Source: Oscillatoria sp. FACHB-1406 (GTDB lineage: Bacteria; Cyanobacteriota; Cyanobacteriia; Cyanobacteriales; Spirulinaceae). Taken from it: DNA of 64,000 nt. The stretch covers positions 1 through 64,000 of the forward strand of contig NZ_JACJSM010000002.1 in NCBI RefSeq assembly GCF_014698145.1, given 5' to 3'. Positions within the stretch are counted from its first letter, which is position 1. Every line of letters begins with the position of its first letter. The translations under genes and the position numbers were made by a program. Below the pieces are notes generated by a model, which was not told where the DNA came from, made no database searches, and saw nothing but the letters and a program-made list of their open reading frames with translations. Shown in pieces: positions 18,344-27,112 of the stretch.

Positions 18344-19714
18344 TTAATCGGGACTGCTAGCTGACTCGACAGCGGTTGCTGGTTCCTTAAAAACAACCCG
18401 CAATAACGGTGGCGCGAGAAAGGTGGTGAAAATGACCATCATAATAATGGCAGCATTGGTGGACTCGGAAAGCGCGCCGCTCGCCGAACCGACTCCGGCA
18501 AAAACCAATCCCACCTCGCCGCGCGGAATCATCCCTACGCCAACAGCGAGTTTTTTCAGTCCCGGTTGCCAGAGGGTAAAGCCCGTAATGACTTTGCCGA
18601 CAATTGCTACGCCAATCAGGAATAGGGCGATGATGAGGCCCTCGCGGTTGCTGGGAATGGCCGGATTCAACACGCTTAAGTCGGTTTTTGCGCCCACGCA
18701 GACGAAGAAGAGGGGAACAAAAATATCGGCAACGGGAACGACTTGTTCTTCGAGTTCCCGGCGCTTGTCAGTTTCGGCGAGAATCAAACCGGCGGCAAAG
18801 GCTCCTAAAATGGCTTCGAGGTGAATGACGGCGGCAATGTAGGCCAGGATGAAGGCAAAACAGAGGGCTGTTAGCAGGAGTTTTCCGCGCGTTTTCATCG
18901 AATTGACTAATCCCACCCAAAGCGGACTGATGAGACGACCCAGCAAAATCGCGCCGACTAGGAAGACGGCTGCACTGATAATTAGATAGATAACGTTGGT
19001 AATTTCGATTTCGCCAGTTTTAGACAAGCTGGCGACGACGGCTAAGACGATAATGCCAAGAATGTCGTCAAGGACTGCCGCACCAATGATGATTTGTCCT
19101 TCGGTGGAGGAGAGTTGACCGATTTCGGCGAGAACTTTGGCGGTAATGCCGATACTCGTCGCTGTGAGGGCAGCACCCGCAAAGATGGCGGGAATGGGGG
19201 CAATGTGAAACAGGAAGATTAACCCTGCGGTTCCGGCGGCGAAGGGGGCGACGACTCCGACGGTAGCAACGACAGCCGCTTGGGGACCGACGCGAATCAG
19301 TTCGGCGAGGTCGGATTCGAGGCCGATTTCAAAGAGGAGAATGATAACCCCCAGTTCGGCGAGGAGGGAGATAACTTCGCTTTGGGTGGCGAAGACCGAT
19401 TGGGCGGCTTCGGGGCTGAGGTTAGCCGTGGCTTCCATGATACGGATAATCAGCGAATCGCCTGCTGCTGCACCGCTGGCCGGAAAAACAAGCAGGTGCA
19501 GCGCGGAAATGCCGATAATGACACCGCCGACGAGTTCGCCGAGGACGGGCGGAAGGTTGATGCGGGCGCAGAGTTCGCCGCCGATTTTGCTGGCGGCGTA
19601 GACTGCGACGAGACTGAGTAAGACACCTGCAAGAACGAAGGTGCTTTCTTCTGCTGCCGTTTCGGTGGCGGCTGCGATGGGAAAGGTTAGAAACAAAGAA
19701 AGGTCGAAATTCAT
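18344..19714 (-). CDS. nhaS3: Na+/H+ antiporter, CPA2 family, NhaS3 type
   Basis: The 456-residue membrane protein has about 12-13 segments. It is a close match to my memory of the cyanobacterial NhaS3 antiporter, a thylakoid-located essential protein in Synechocystis. Markers are LPPVLGELVGGVIIGISALHL, ELGVIILLFEIGLESDL, TATSIGITAKVLAEI and the ion-binding Asp pair in GAAVLDDILG. The start at 19714 (MNFDLSLFL) is preferred. An in-frame ATG at 19741 would add nine residues that run through a HIP1 site. Confidence 0.88.
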   Translation of the reverse strand: MNFDLSLFLTFPIAAATETAAEESTFVLAGVLLSLVAVYAASKIGGELCARINLPPVLGELVGGVIIGISALHLLVFPASGAAAGDSLIIRIMEATANLSPEAAQSVFATQSEVISLLAELGVIILLFEIGLESDLAELIRVGPQAAVVATVGVVAPFAAGTAGLIFLFHIAPIPAIFAGAALTATSIGITAKVLAEIGQLSSTEGQIIIGAAVLDDILGIIVLAVVASLSKTGEIEITNVIYLIISAAVFLVGAILLGRLISPLWVGLVNSMKTRGKLLLTALCFAFILAYIAAVIHLEAILGAFAAGLILAETDKRRELEEQVVPVADIFVPLFFVCVGAKTDLSVLNPAIPSNREGLIIALFLIGVAIVGKVITGFTLWQPGLKKLAVGVGMIPRGEVGLVFAGVGSASGALSESTNAAIIMMVIFTTFLAPPLLRVVFKEPATAVESASSPD

Positions 19715-19902
19715 GCTGGGGAGAATTTCCTGCGATCGCATCCGGCAGGAGTGAAGGATATAGGATCTTTGTCTAATGTACTGGAGAATCTTCCCAATTG
19801 AATGTTAGGGGGAGGAATCCTTATGATGCGATGTCAGGTTGTCTTGATTTTTGCGAGTCGTTGCTTCAAGATTGACGCACGAGTTTTTTTGGGGTTAAGG
19901 TG

Positions 19903-20769
19903 ATGCGATCGATTCAAGGGACGACGAAGTTATTGGGCGTGATTGGCGCGCCGGTGGAACATTCGCTGTCGCCTGCGATGCACAATGCAGCATTGGCGCA
20001 TTTGGGGCTGGATTATGTCTACGTGCCGTTTCCAGTGCGTCCGGTGGATTTGGAGCGCGCGATCGCGGGGTTTGAGGCAGTTGGGGTAGTGGGTTTCAGC
20101 ATCACCATTCCCCACAAGCAAGCGATCTTGCCTTTATTATCGCAGGTTTGGCCCGCCGCGCAATTGGTGGGAGCCGCGAACACGGTTTGGTATAACGATG
20201 GGGGCTGGAGCGGCACGAATACTGATGTTGAGGGCTTTATTGCGCCGTTAAAGGCGTTGCAGCGCGATTGGAGTCAAGTTGTGCCGGTGGTGCTGGGAAA
20301 TGGCGGCGCGGCGCGGGCTGTGGTGGTGGGGTGTGCGGAGTTGGGCTGCCCAGAAGTTTGCGTTGTGGGGCGAGATCGCGATCGCTTGGACAAATTTAAA
20401 CAAAGTTGGCGAGATACGCCCCTTCACGGGCTTGTTAGCGTTCGTTCCTGGGATGAATTATCGGGGCTGGTATCGGCGACAGATTTGCTGGTAAATACCA
20501 CGCCGGTGGGGATGTTTCCTCATGTTTCGCAATCGCCGGTGGAGGAAAGTGTTTTGGAGGGATTGAAGGCGGACGCGATCGCTTACGATTTGATTTATAC
20601 GCCTCGCCCGACGTTATTTCTCAAACTCGCTCAACAACGGGGTGCAATGATAATTGACGGTACGGAAATGTTGGTGCAACAAGGGGCAGCAGCTTTACAA
20701 ATTTGGTTGCAACAACCCGTTCCCGTTGATGTGATGCGTCAGGCATTGTTAGAGAAGTTAGCGGCTTAA
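19903..20769 (+). CDS. aroE: Shikimate dehydrogenase
   Basis: It reduces 3-dehydroshikimate to shikimate with NADPH in aromatic amino-acid synthesis. In 288 residues the substrate site is PVEHSLSPAMHN, the catalytic Lys is in TIPHKQA and the Asp in NTDVEGF. The NADPH loop is GNGGAARA. The ATG at 19903 was chosen over the adjacent GTG at 19900. It is divergent from the antiporter gene, and a hairpin follows 55 nt after the stop. Confidence 0.96.
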   Translation: MRSIQGTTKLLGVIGAPVEHSLSPAMHNAALAHLGLDYVYVPFPVRPVDLERAIAGFEAVGVVGFSITIPHKQAILPLLSQVWPAAQLVGAANTVWYNDGGWSGTNTDVEGFIAPLKALQRDWSQVVPVVLGNGGAARAVVVGCAELGCPEVCVVGRDRDRLDKFKQSWRDTPLHGLVSVRSWDELSGLVSATDLLVNTTPVGMFPHVSQSPVEESVLEGLKADAIAYDLIYTPRPTLFLKLAQQRGAMIIDGTEMLVQQGAAALQIWLQQPVPVDVMRQALLEKLAA

Positions 20770-20824
20770 ATATCTATAGTTTTTTCTTTTATAGCGGTGA
20801 TGACAATCCAATCAGTCAAAAACT

Positions 20825-20848
20825 AGGCGAATGCCATTCGCCTTTACT
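20825..20848 (+). terminator. Hairpin after aroE, also part of a dispersed repeat
   Basis: AGGCGAAT and ATTCGCCT pair perfectly over 8 bp with a 3-nt loop, followed by TTTACT. The same words in degenerate form (GGGCGAATACCATT ... AGAATTTGTACTAAC) lie at 34828-34868 after recG. Thus this is also a member of a dispersed repeat family. Confidence 0.55.
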
Positions 20849-20932
20849 AAAATTTGTCCTCACTACCTTGGCGATTACTATAGCGCTATCTTCTACCAAT
20901 TCCTATAGGTTTTGCACGATTTCCCAGAGCTA

Positions 20933-20964
20933 GGGCAGAGTAATGCTCATTGGTGTCAACTTAA
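20933..20964 (+). repeat. Solo 32-nt terminal repeat of the 27.4-kb miniature element
   Basis: The stretch from GGGCAGAG to GTCAACTTAA differs at one position from the reverse complement of the right arm at 27571-27602, by direct reading. It is a solo end or a remnant of a second element and lies 240 nt from the acquired crr-like gene. Confidence 0.75.
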
Positions 20965-21204
20965 CGCGATCGCGGGCAGAAAGAATGCGATCGAGGATAG
21001 CTAAGCGCGCCGGGGAGTGAGTCAAGTGCAATGATTTGACAGCGCATATGGATGAGATGTTTGATTGCACAACCCACCCCGTAGACCTCAGCCTTGTGTA
21101 GCTAATTTTGCTGCGCCTGAAACAAACATCAATGTTTCAGAAAAGCCCCTTTTGACGGTTAATTTTTCCTCTATCTGATGTCGCTTATCGGTCGTACTAA
21201 TGCC

Positions 21205-21714
21205 TTATTTTATTATGCGTAAAATAGGCGTTTTACCAACAGCAACACTCCCAGAAAGTTTGTGCAGTTCTTTAATTTCATCTATGTTAGCAATAATAAC
21301 GGGGGTTAGAGTTGATTTTGCTTTAGCTTCTAAAAGTTCTAAATCAAATTCAAGAATCGTATCACCAACTTTAACGGCTTGACCTTCCTCAGCAATCCGC
21401 TTGAAACCCTCCCCTTTTAGGACAACTGTATCAATTCCAAAGTGGACAAAGATTTCAAATCCATCATTAGATGTAATCGAAAAAGCATGGTTTGTTTCAA
21501 CTATGTTACCAATTGTCCCCGTTACTGGCGCTACTATTTTGTATCCGCTTGGTTTAATCGCAATACCATCACCAACTATTTTCTCAGCAAATACAACATC
21601 AGGAACATCTTCAAGGTTTACAATATCGCCTGAAAGTGGCGCAATAATTTCTATGCCAATTGCGTCTGCACCATCACTTCCTACTACGGATTTTAATTTA
21701 TCGAATAAACTCAT
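21205..21714 (-). CDS. crr: PTS glucose-type EIIA protein (Crr-like), probably acquired
   Basis: This cytosolic phosphocarrier of the phosphoenolpyruvate sugar phosphotransferase system has exactly the 169-residue length of enterobacterial EIIA-Glc. It shares its signature runs [44 protein letters not shown] and [11 protein letters not shown]. His91 is the phospho-acceptor and His76 its partner. In gammaproteobacteria the protein also regulates adenylate cyclase and sugar permeases. Codon use is AT-rich with no HIP1 site. No ptsH, ptsI or EIIBC is nearby, and cyanobacteria generally lack a sugar PTS. Lateral transfer is inferred. GGAG lies 8 nt before the ATG. Confidence 0.92.
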   Translation of the reverse strand: MSLFDKLKSVVGSDGADAIGIEIIAPLSGDIVNLEDVPDVVFAEKIVGDGIAIKPSGYKIVAPVTGTIGNIVETNHAFSITSNDGFEIFVHFGIDTVVLKGEGFKRIAEEGQAVKVGDTILEFDLELLEAKAKSTLTPVIIANIDEIKELHKLSGSVAVGKTPILRIIK

Positions 21715-21989
21715 TCTACTTACTCCACAAATTTTTATGGCGACAAAATTATTAACACTGTATGTACATTAACAGAGCCATTAATTATAGCAAATACTGG
21801 TCGAAGATTCAAAGCATTTTTCTGCGCCATTTCTAAGCACTTATGCAAAATAAATTACCTGTTCTAGATCGCTGAAAATTTTGAGTTACAAGGGTTCTGG
21901 CGTAGAGTGATGTGTAAATAAATTTGCTTCGGTGCTTACGGGCATTCTGTACCTTTATTATGTAGCCTTTTTCATAGGCGTGAGGTACA
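21715..21989. other. AT-rich intergenic region beside the crr-like gene
   Basis: This gap lies upstream of crr and downstream of the DndD-like gene, both on the minus strand, so it must hold the crr promoter if the gene is expressed. It is AT-rich like crr itself and carries no HIP1 site, so it may have arrived with it. No transposase or clear end repeat is visible. Confidence 0.45.
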
Positions 21990-24086
21990 CTAAAAATCGG
22001 CTTCCTCCTGATGCGGTTCAATCGCGATAACTTCTGTATATTCAAACTGATTTTCGCTGCGACGCACGAGGGGATACACCTTACCGTGGCGCTCGATCGC
22101 GTCTTCTTCGCAGTCCGGTTTCGGGGAATAATAAACTAGCACGTATTCTCGCCCAATGTAAGACGCAACTTCTCGCTCGACTTCGCCACGCCATTGGGTT
22201 TTGGTGACGAGAATGGCGAGTTGGTTGGCGAGTTGCGGCACGATTTTTGCGACTTGGCGGCGATAAATTTCATCTAAGCTGCCGAAGGGGGAATCCATGA
22301 CGATGGGAAAGGTGCTACTATCGGGAGCCATAAGGGCATTACTTTGATTTTGACTCCAGGCGCGCACGCGATCGATGATGCCCCCAATGAAGGATAAACT
22401 CAAAATTTGGTTTTCTCCGGTGGAGGCGGCGACGGGAACGGCGATTCCGGAAGTATTTTCGAGCAGGGTTAACTCGTAATTTTCGCTCAAACGGAGGAAG
22501 TAGGGCGTGAAGGAAATTTCGCTAAAGATTTCTTGGACGCGCTGTTCGAGGGAGAGGCGGAATTGTCGTTCGAGACGGGAACGTACTTCGGTTAATCGCG
22601 CGATCGCGTCTTCGGTTGCATGGATGCGTCGCTGCGCTAAAATTTGTTTATCTTCCTTTAATTGGTGTTTGGCGATTTGCTTGTTTTTCTCTTCGATTTG
22701 GCTTTTTAGCTGTTCGAGTTGCTGGTTTTGTCCGCCGCGTTCTAGCATTAAATGGCGGATGTTCGTTTCGGTATCATCGGCACGTTTTTGTAGGGCTTGA
22801 ATGTCGGTATCGGGATAAGTTCTGAGCTTTTGGCGGATTGCTTCTAAACGATTTTCGGTGTCACTGAGTTGTTCTCGCGATCGCGCCCATTCTAATTGCT
22901 GGCGATCCATTTCTTCCCAAAATTCTACCACTTGTTCTTGCATCTGGCTCGTCCGCGTTTCTAAGCGAATGGTTGCCTCTTCTACTTCTGCCATTCCGGC
23001 TTTGTCCCACCACGCTTTAATGCTTTCTGCTGCAAAACTCCCTTCAGTCAGTTCCGTTCCGCACAAGCAGCGCCCCCGTTCTAATAATTGCTGTAAAAAT
23101 TGTTTCTTAATACCGGAGGGGAGTTCTCCTTTGGCGCGCAGTTCGACGAGTAAGGCTTGGAATTGTGCGATCGCATCCCTCAATAAGGGGGTATAGCCGC
23201 GACTGGAAATCGCGCGCTTGAGTTGCGTTTTTATTTCGATGAGGTTCTGCCGCGCGGTGCTTTCTTGTGCCTCTAATTCTTGCTTTAATTTCTGTAAATC
23301 TTGCGCGCCGCTGACTGCGAGTAACTGTTGGTTGAGGACGGCTTTTAATTCCTCGTAGTTCTGTAACTCTGCTTCCATTTTCTGCTGCCGTTGCAGGATG
23401 CGATCGCGTTCTGCCTCCAATTTTCCTACTTCTCGTAATAATTGCTTGGTTTGTGCGTCGCCTATGTCCTTTAATTCCTCTTGAAGCGCGCGCTTGGCTT
23501 TCTTTAAATGCTCGATCGCGCGATCTAAAACCGTTACCCCTAACAACTCCTTCGTATCCTCGGCAATACTCCCCTTCTTCCCTTCCTCCCGAAAAATGCG
23601 ATCGATTCTTTCCCCATCAAAAAAGAAGTATTGGTGCAAACTTTCCGGTAAAATTCCCTGAATAATATCTGCTGGTTGTTCGCTCGGTATATACCAACGT
23701 CCATCCTCCTCCCGCGCGTACAACATCGATAACAGTGGAGTCGAACAATCAATGCGATTTTCCGCATTCGGATACGCATAGCAATAGCGCTTTACTTGAT
23801 ACTGTACCCTCTCGTGTTCAAAACGAATTTCTGCCCAACATTCTAAGGAAGTTCCAAAACTCAACTCGGACAGCGCTCGCTTATTGATCAGTTGTTTCGG
23901 CGAAGCAAAGGCAGCGGTAAATCGATCGTAGAGTATCCAGGTAAAAGCATTTAAAATCGTCGTCTTTCCCGCTCCATTATTGCCGTGAAAAACGGTTGTA
24001 TTTCGTTCTCCCGAGGCGAGGACAATTTCTGGCGTTGTTCCGTAAAATTGTCTGAAATTACATAAGCGAAGCGAGAGCAACTTCAT
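21990..24086 (-). CDS. DndD-like SMC/Rad50-type ATPase
   Basis: The 698-residue protein has the Rad50/DndD layout. Walker A is FHGNNGAGKTT near residue 40, and YFFFDGERIDRIF follows, typical of DndD. Long coiled coils (about 215-320 and 395-540) flank a CLCG apex (near 350) that may bind metal as a zinc hook. The signature region STGENQILSLSFI and Walker B FPIVMDSPFGSLDE lie in the C-terminal half. DndD normally works with DndB/C/E in phosphorothioate DNA modification; none are here, so an orphan DNA-processing or defence ATPase is inferred. The start MKLLSLRLCNFRQF at 24086 is chosen. The longer frame to 24203 runs through a miniature repeat. Confidence 0.85.
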   Translation of the reverse strand: MKLLSLRLCNFRQFYGTTPEIVLASGERNTTVFHGNNGAGKTTILNAFTWILYDRFTAAFASPKQLINKRALSELSFGTSLECWAEIRFEHERVQYQVKRYCYAYPNAENRIDCSTPLLSMLYAREEDGRWYIPSEQPADIIQGILPESLHQYFFFDGERIDRIFREEGKKGSIAEDTKELLGVTVLDRAIEHLKKAKRALQEELKDIGDAQTKQLLREVGKLEAERDRILQRQQKMEAELQNYEELKAVLNQQLLAVSGAQDLQKLKQELEAQESTARQNLIEIKTQLKRAISSRGYTPLLRDAIAQFQALLVELRAKGELPSGIKKQFLQQLLERGRCLCGTELTEGSFAAESIKAWWDKAGMAEVEEATIRLETRTSQMQEQVVEFWEEMDRQQLEWARSREQLSDTENRLEAIRQKLRTYPDTDIQALQKRADDTETNIRHLMLERGGQNQQLEQLKSQIEEKNKQIAKHQLKEDKQILAQRRIHATEDAIARLTEVRSRLERQFRLSLEQRVQEIFSEISFTPYFLRLSENYELTLLENTSGIAVPVAASTGENQILSLSFIGGIIDRVRAWSQNQSNALMAPDSSTFPIVMDSPFGSLDEIYRRQVAKIVPQLANQLAILVTKTQWRGEVEREVASYIGREYVLVYYSPKPDCEEDAIERHGKVYPLVRRSENQFEYTEVIAIEPHQEEADF

Positions 24087-24112
24087 AGTCAATTGTGAAT
24101 TGTGAATAGTGT

Positions 24113-24224
24113 AATGGCACTGAAATAGGCGTTTAAAAATCGCCTGTAGAGACGTTGTATACAACGTCTCTACAGATAATTTCGTAGGGTATACAGCACC
24201 CACCCGCCTTAAGTCAGTGCCATT
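24113..24224. repeat. Miniature inverted-repeat element with central palindrome
   Basis: Ends AATGGCACTGA (24113-24123) and TCAGTGCCATT (24214-24224) are exact 11-bp inverted repeats, and the similarity extends imperfectly inward to GGCG. In the centre, 24145-24174 is a perfect 30-bp palindrome (half-site TGTAGAGACGTTGTA). It sits just upstream of the DndD-like start, in its leader. Pieces of the same sequence recur at 54693-54785, so this is a mobile family. Confidence 0.8.
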
Positions 24225-24356
24225 GATGAATAGGATGTCATTAGCGTTCTGTCGATTCTGCCCTTGATATTGTAACCTTCCGATCTCGGAGCTAGATTGA
24301 GTAAACCGATTAAGGGATGCTTCGTTTCAACTGGCAATCTTATTTTTCCAGATTGT

Positions 24357-24530
24357 TTACTTCACGACATCTTTAACAATTTTCAAAATATCATCATTAA
24401 TATATTTTCGACTCTTTTGGTGCAGCCGTTCTTTCTCAATCCTTAAAACTCGCTCGATAATCGCTTTCACTTCCGGCGAGGCTTGCGCGATGGGTTCTTC
24501 GATGTTCTCAATATTAAGGTTGTGTGCCAT
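24357..24530 (-). CDS. 57-residue helical protein upstream of the DndD-like ATPase
   Basis: The frame from ATG 24530 to TAA 24357 encodes a charged, helix-forming protein: ENIEEPIAQASPEVKAIIER, then VLRIEKERLHQKSRKYIND and KIVKDVVK. It lies 21 nt downstream of the 144-residue gene and upstream of the ATPase on the same strand. Its small size, coil pattern and position suggest an accessory subunit, but no family is recognised. Confidence 0.65.
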   Translation of the reverse strand: MAHNLNIENIEEPIAQASPEVKAIIERVLRIEKERLHQKSRKYINDDILKIVKDVVK

Positions 24531-24551
24531 TTCTTTGAATAATTGCGATCG

Positions 24552-24986
24552 CTAACCGGCTTCTCTCATATCGATGGGATAAATTGTCACCTTTAATGAA
24601 GCTCCCACCTCTGCAATCTTCCCCATCGTTTCCGGCGAAAGGTTAGAAAGATAATAATGAGGAGAAAGTCCGCCTTCGTAGCCTAAATCGAAAGTTTTAC
24701 TACTCGCTGTTTCCCAAACTTCCTTCGCTTCGCCCTTCAATTCTCGAATTAAAGAACAAAACTTACGAATTTTAGCATCTGCTTCTCCGCCATCATTCCT
24801 TTTTTGAGGCGTGCAAGCCGCCATCTCTAATTCATCAAGACCAATTTCAAAGGTGGCTAAAGTTTCTCCGGGTGCTTCCCCAGAAGAGAGATGATATCTT
24901 GCTTTCTCTCCGAAAGCATCAGCAAGAACTTGAAGATTGCGATCGCTCGTAACTTCCAAATCGACATTTAAAAAGTGGGTTGCCAT
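24552..24986 (-). CDS. Hypothetical protein, first gene of the DndD-like operon
   Basis: The 144-residue soluble protein begins MATHFLNVDLEVTSDRNLQV. It has a central charged helix (DAKIRKFCSLIRELKGEAKEVWE), then FDLGYEGGLSPHYYLSNLSPETMGKIAEVGASLKVTIYP. The last part recalls DUF4279-like and other small immunity-type proteins, but the match is weak and from memory. It precedes the 57-residue gene by 21 nt and the ATPase by about 460 nt. The three genes read as one unit, split only by the miniature repeat. Confidence 0.75.
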   Translation of the reverse strand: MATHFLNVDLEVTSDRNLQVLADAFGEKARYHLSSGEAPGETLATFEIGLDELEMAACTPQKRNDGGEADAKIRKFCSLIRELKGEAKEVWETASSKTFDLGYEGGLSPHYYLSNLSPETMGKIAEVGASLKVTIYPIDMREAG

Positions 24987-25056
24987 AATATCCTTAATAT
25001 ACTACCGCCGCTCGCCTCTATGGGGAGCGGCAGAACGAAAAACTTTCCCCAGTTTC

Positions 25057-25383
25057 TTACCATACCCTTTCTTGTCCCTGTCCCCAAAATCCATCATACT
25101 TGCGAACCTTAATATTTCCTAAAACTTTGGTTTGACAAGCCAAACGCAACCCCCTTGTAGGAGAATGGGGAGGGAGCGAGAGTCGCCCTTGTTCTTTCCA
25201 GTTTGCTTCAGAAACTTCCCCTTCGATTTCGACGGCGCAAGTGCCGCAACTGCCCAACCCGCGACAGTTGATAAATTGCGCTTTCCCGTTGTACAAATCA
25301 ATGTTATTGTCCAGTAAAACGCGGCGTAAATTAGCCCCGCGATCGCAATTTAATGTTTTTTCCCCGACGGTGACAGTAGGCAT
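25057..25383 (-). CDS. 2Fe-2S ferredoxin
   Basis: The 108-residue electron carrier has four cluster-ligand cysteines: Cys40, Cys46 and Cys49 (INCRGLGSCGTCAVE) and Cys83 (LACQ). It differs from the photosynthetic ferredoxin PetF in spacing and in its C-terminal tail RKYDGFWGQG, which marks a separate cyanobacterial ferredoxin group. Its partner is unknown. It is divergent from the citramalate synthase gene, sharing a 79-nt intergenic stretch. Confidence 0.9.
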   Translation of the reverse strand: MPTVTVGEKTLNCDRGANLRRVLLDNNIDLYNGKAQFINCRGLGSCGTCAVEIEGEVSEANWKEQGRLSLPPHSPTRGLRLACQTKVLGNIKVRKYDGFWGQGQERVW

Positions 25384-25462
25384 TGATACTTCCCTGGCAG
25401 TGCAACGTATTAATGTTTAGTGTAGCGACAGTCGAACGGCTCAAAAATTTTTGTTAACGAAT

Positions 25463-27112
25463 ATGAACAATCGGATTTGGCTTTACGATACGACCCTGAG
25501 AGACGGCGCGCAAAGCGAAGGACTTTGCTTTTCCCTAGAAGATAAATTGCGCATCGCCCGCAAACTCGACGAAATGGGCATTCCCTTTATTGAAGGCGGA
25601 TGGCCCGGTGCCAATCCGAAGGACGTACAATTTTTCTGGGAACTGCAAGAAAAACCCCTCACCCAAGCGGAAATCGTGGCTTTTTGTTCCACCCGTCGCC
25701 CTCACAAAACGGCGGCAGAAGAAGCGCTGTTTAAGCCGATTCTCGCGGCAGGAACGCGCTGGGTGGCGATTTTTGGCAAATCCTGGGATTTCCACGTCAC
25801 TGAGGGGCTAAAAACGAGCTTAGACGAGAATTTGAACATGATTGCGGATACGGTAACATACCTGCGATCGCAAGGTCGCCGCGTTGTCTACGATGCCGAA
25901 CATTGGTTCGATGGCTACCAGCACAATCCTGACTACGCCCTGCAAACCTTACGCGCTGCCTTAAATGCGGGGGCGGAATGGCTGGTATTTTGCGATACCA
26001 ACGGCGGTACGCTGCCCCACGACATCACTCGCATCGTGCGGGAGGTTCTCGCTGCCATACCAGAACTCGCTGGCGAAAATCCCCCCGCGCGGTTGGGGAT
26101 TCACCCCCACAACGATGCGGGAACTGCCGTCGCGAATGCCCTCGCTGCCGTGATAGAAGGCGCGCAAATGGTGCAGGGAACGATAAATGGATACGGCGAA
26201 CGCTGCGGGAATGCCAACCTCTGCACCCTCATTCCCAACCTGCAATTAAAACTGGGTTACGATTGCATCGATAGCGCCCAACTCCAGCAACTCACCCCAG
26301 CCAGTCACTTTATCGGCGAAGTCGCAAATGTTTCGCCCGACGAACGCGCGCCCTTTGTCGGACGTTCTGCTTTCGCCCATAAGGGGGGAATTCACGTTTC
26401 TGCTGTCGCCCGCAATCCCAAAACTTACGAACATACTTCGCCGGAATCGGTGGGGAACGAACGACGCATTTCGATTTCGGAACAGTCGGGGATGAGTAAT
26501 GTTGTGGCGAAGGCGCGAAATTTTGGGGTGAATTTGGAGGAGAATCCAGAAATCGGGCGGGCGATTTTACAACGGTTGAAGCAATTGGAGGGCGAGGGCT
26601 ATCAATTTGAAGCGGCGGAGGCGAGTTTTGAGTTGTTGGTTCGTTCTTTGTTAGGGCAGCGCCCGTCGATATTTGAGATTGAAGGGTTCCAAATTCACTG
26701 CAATTTGTTGCAAGGATGCGCGATCGACGGGAACCCGAAAGGCGATCGCGTCGATACCCATTCTTTGGCTACCATTAAGGTGGGCGTGAATGGCGAACAG
26801 TTGTTGGAAGTCGCGGAAGGAAATGGCCCGGTTGCGGCTTTGGATGCGGCGTTGCGTAAGGCTTTAGTCAAGTTTTATCCGGAAATTGCAGACTTTTATT
26901 TAACCGATTATAAGGTCAGAATTCTCGACGGGCGCGCCGGAACTTCTGCGAAAACGCGCGTTTTAGTGGAGTCAAGCAATGGCGAACGGCGCTGGACGAC
27001 GTTGGGAGTTTCAGCGAATATTATCGATGCTTCTTATCGGGCAGTCGTGGAAGGGATTGAGTACGGTTTGTTGTTACAATCGCCCATTTCTTTGGCGGCA
27101 ATTTCGGGGTAA
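25463..27112 (+). CDS. cimA: Citramalate synthase
   Basis: It condenses pyruvate and acetyl-CoA to citramalate, feeding isoleucine synthesis without threonine deaminase. The 549-residue protein has the HMGL-like TIM barrel (YDTTLRDGAQSEG at the start, HPHNDAGTAVANALAA and NGYGERCGNANL for metal and substrate) and a C-terminal LeuA allosteric domain (about 410-545). The sequence IPFIEGGWPGANPKD is typical of CimA rather than LeuA. The ATG at 25463 is preferred to a TTG at 25451. Confidence 0.92.
   Translation: MNNRIWLYDTTLRDGAQSEGLCFSLEDKLRIARKLDEMGIPFIEGGWPGANPKDVQFFWELQEKPLTQAEIVAFCSTRRPHKTAAEEALFKPILAAGTRWVAIFGKSWDFHVTEGLKTSLDENLNMIADTVTYLRSQGRRVVYDAEHWFDGYQHNPDYALQTLRAALNAGAEWLVFCDTNGGTLPHDITRIVREVLAAIPELAGENPPARLGIHPHNDAGTAVANALAAVIEGAQMVQGTINGYGERCGNANLCTLIPNLQLKLGYDCIDSAQLQQLTPASHFIGEVANVSPDERAPFVGRSAFAHKGGIHVSAVARNPKTYEHTSPESVGNERRISISEQSGMSNVVAKARNFGVNLEENPEIGRAILQRLKQLEGEGYQFEAAEASFELLVRSLLGQRPSIFEIEGFQIHCNLLQGCAIDGNPKGDRVDTHSLATIKVGVNGEQLLEVAEGNGPVAALDAALRKALVKFYPEIADFYLTDYKVRILDGRAGTSAKTRVLVESSNGERRWTTLGVSANIIDASYRAVVEGIEYGLLLQSPISLAAISG

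Larger units (their letters stand above)
20770..21204. other. Intergenic region with two repeat fragments
   Basis: The 435-nt gap between aroE and the crr-like gene holds a hairpin (20825-20843) and a single 32-nt copy of the terminal repeat of the miniature element found at 27376-27602 (here 20933-20964). The remainder shows no gene or RNA that I recognise. Confidence 0.6.

Noticed and set aside
19280-19621. 113-codon frame opposite the antiporter gene
   Set aside because: The opposite frame of a GC-rich membrane protein gene. The minus-strand product matches NhaS3 across the whole length.
21833-22045. 70-codon minus-strand frame overlapping the end of the DndD-like gene
   Set aside because: It overlaps the ATPase in another frame and its basic composition is typical of chance AT-rich frames.
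24087-24203. Longer N terminus of the DndD-like ATPase
   Set aside because: The extension is encoded by a miniature inverted-repeat element; the conserved protein begins at MKLLSLRL.
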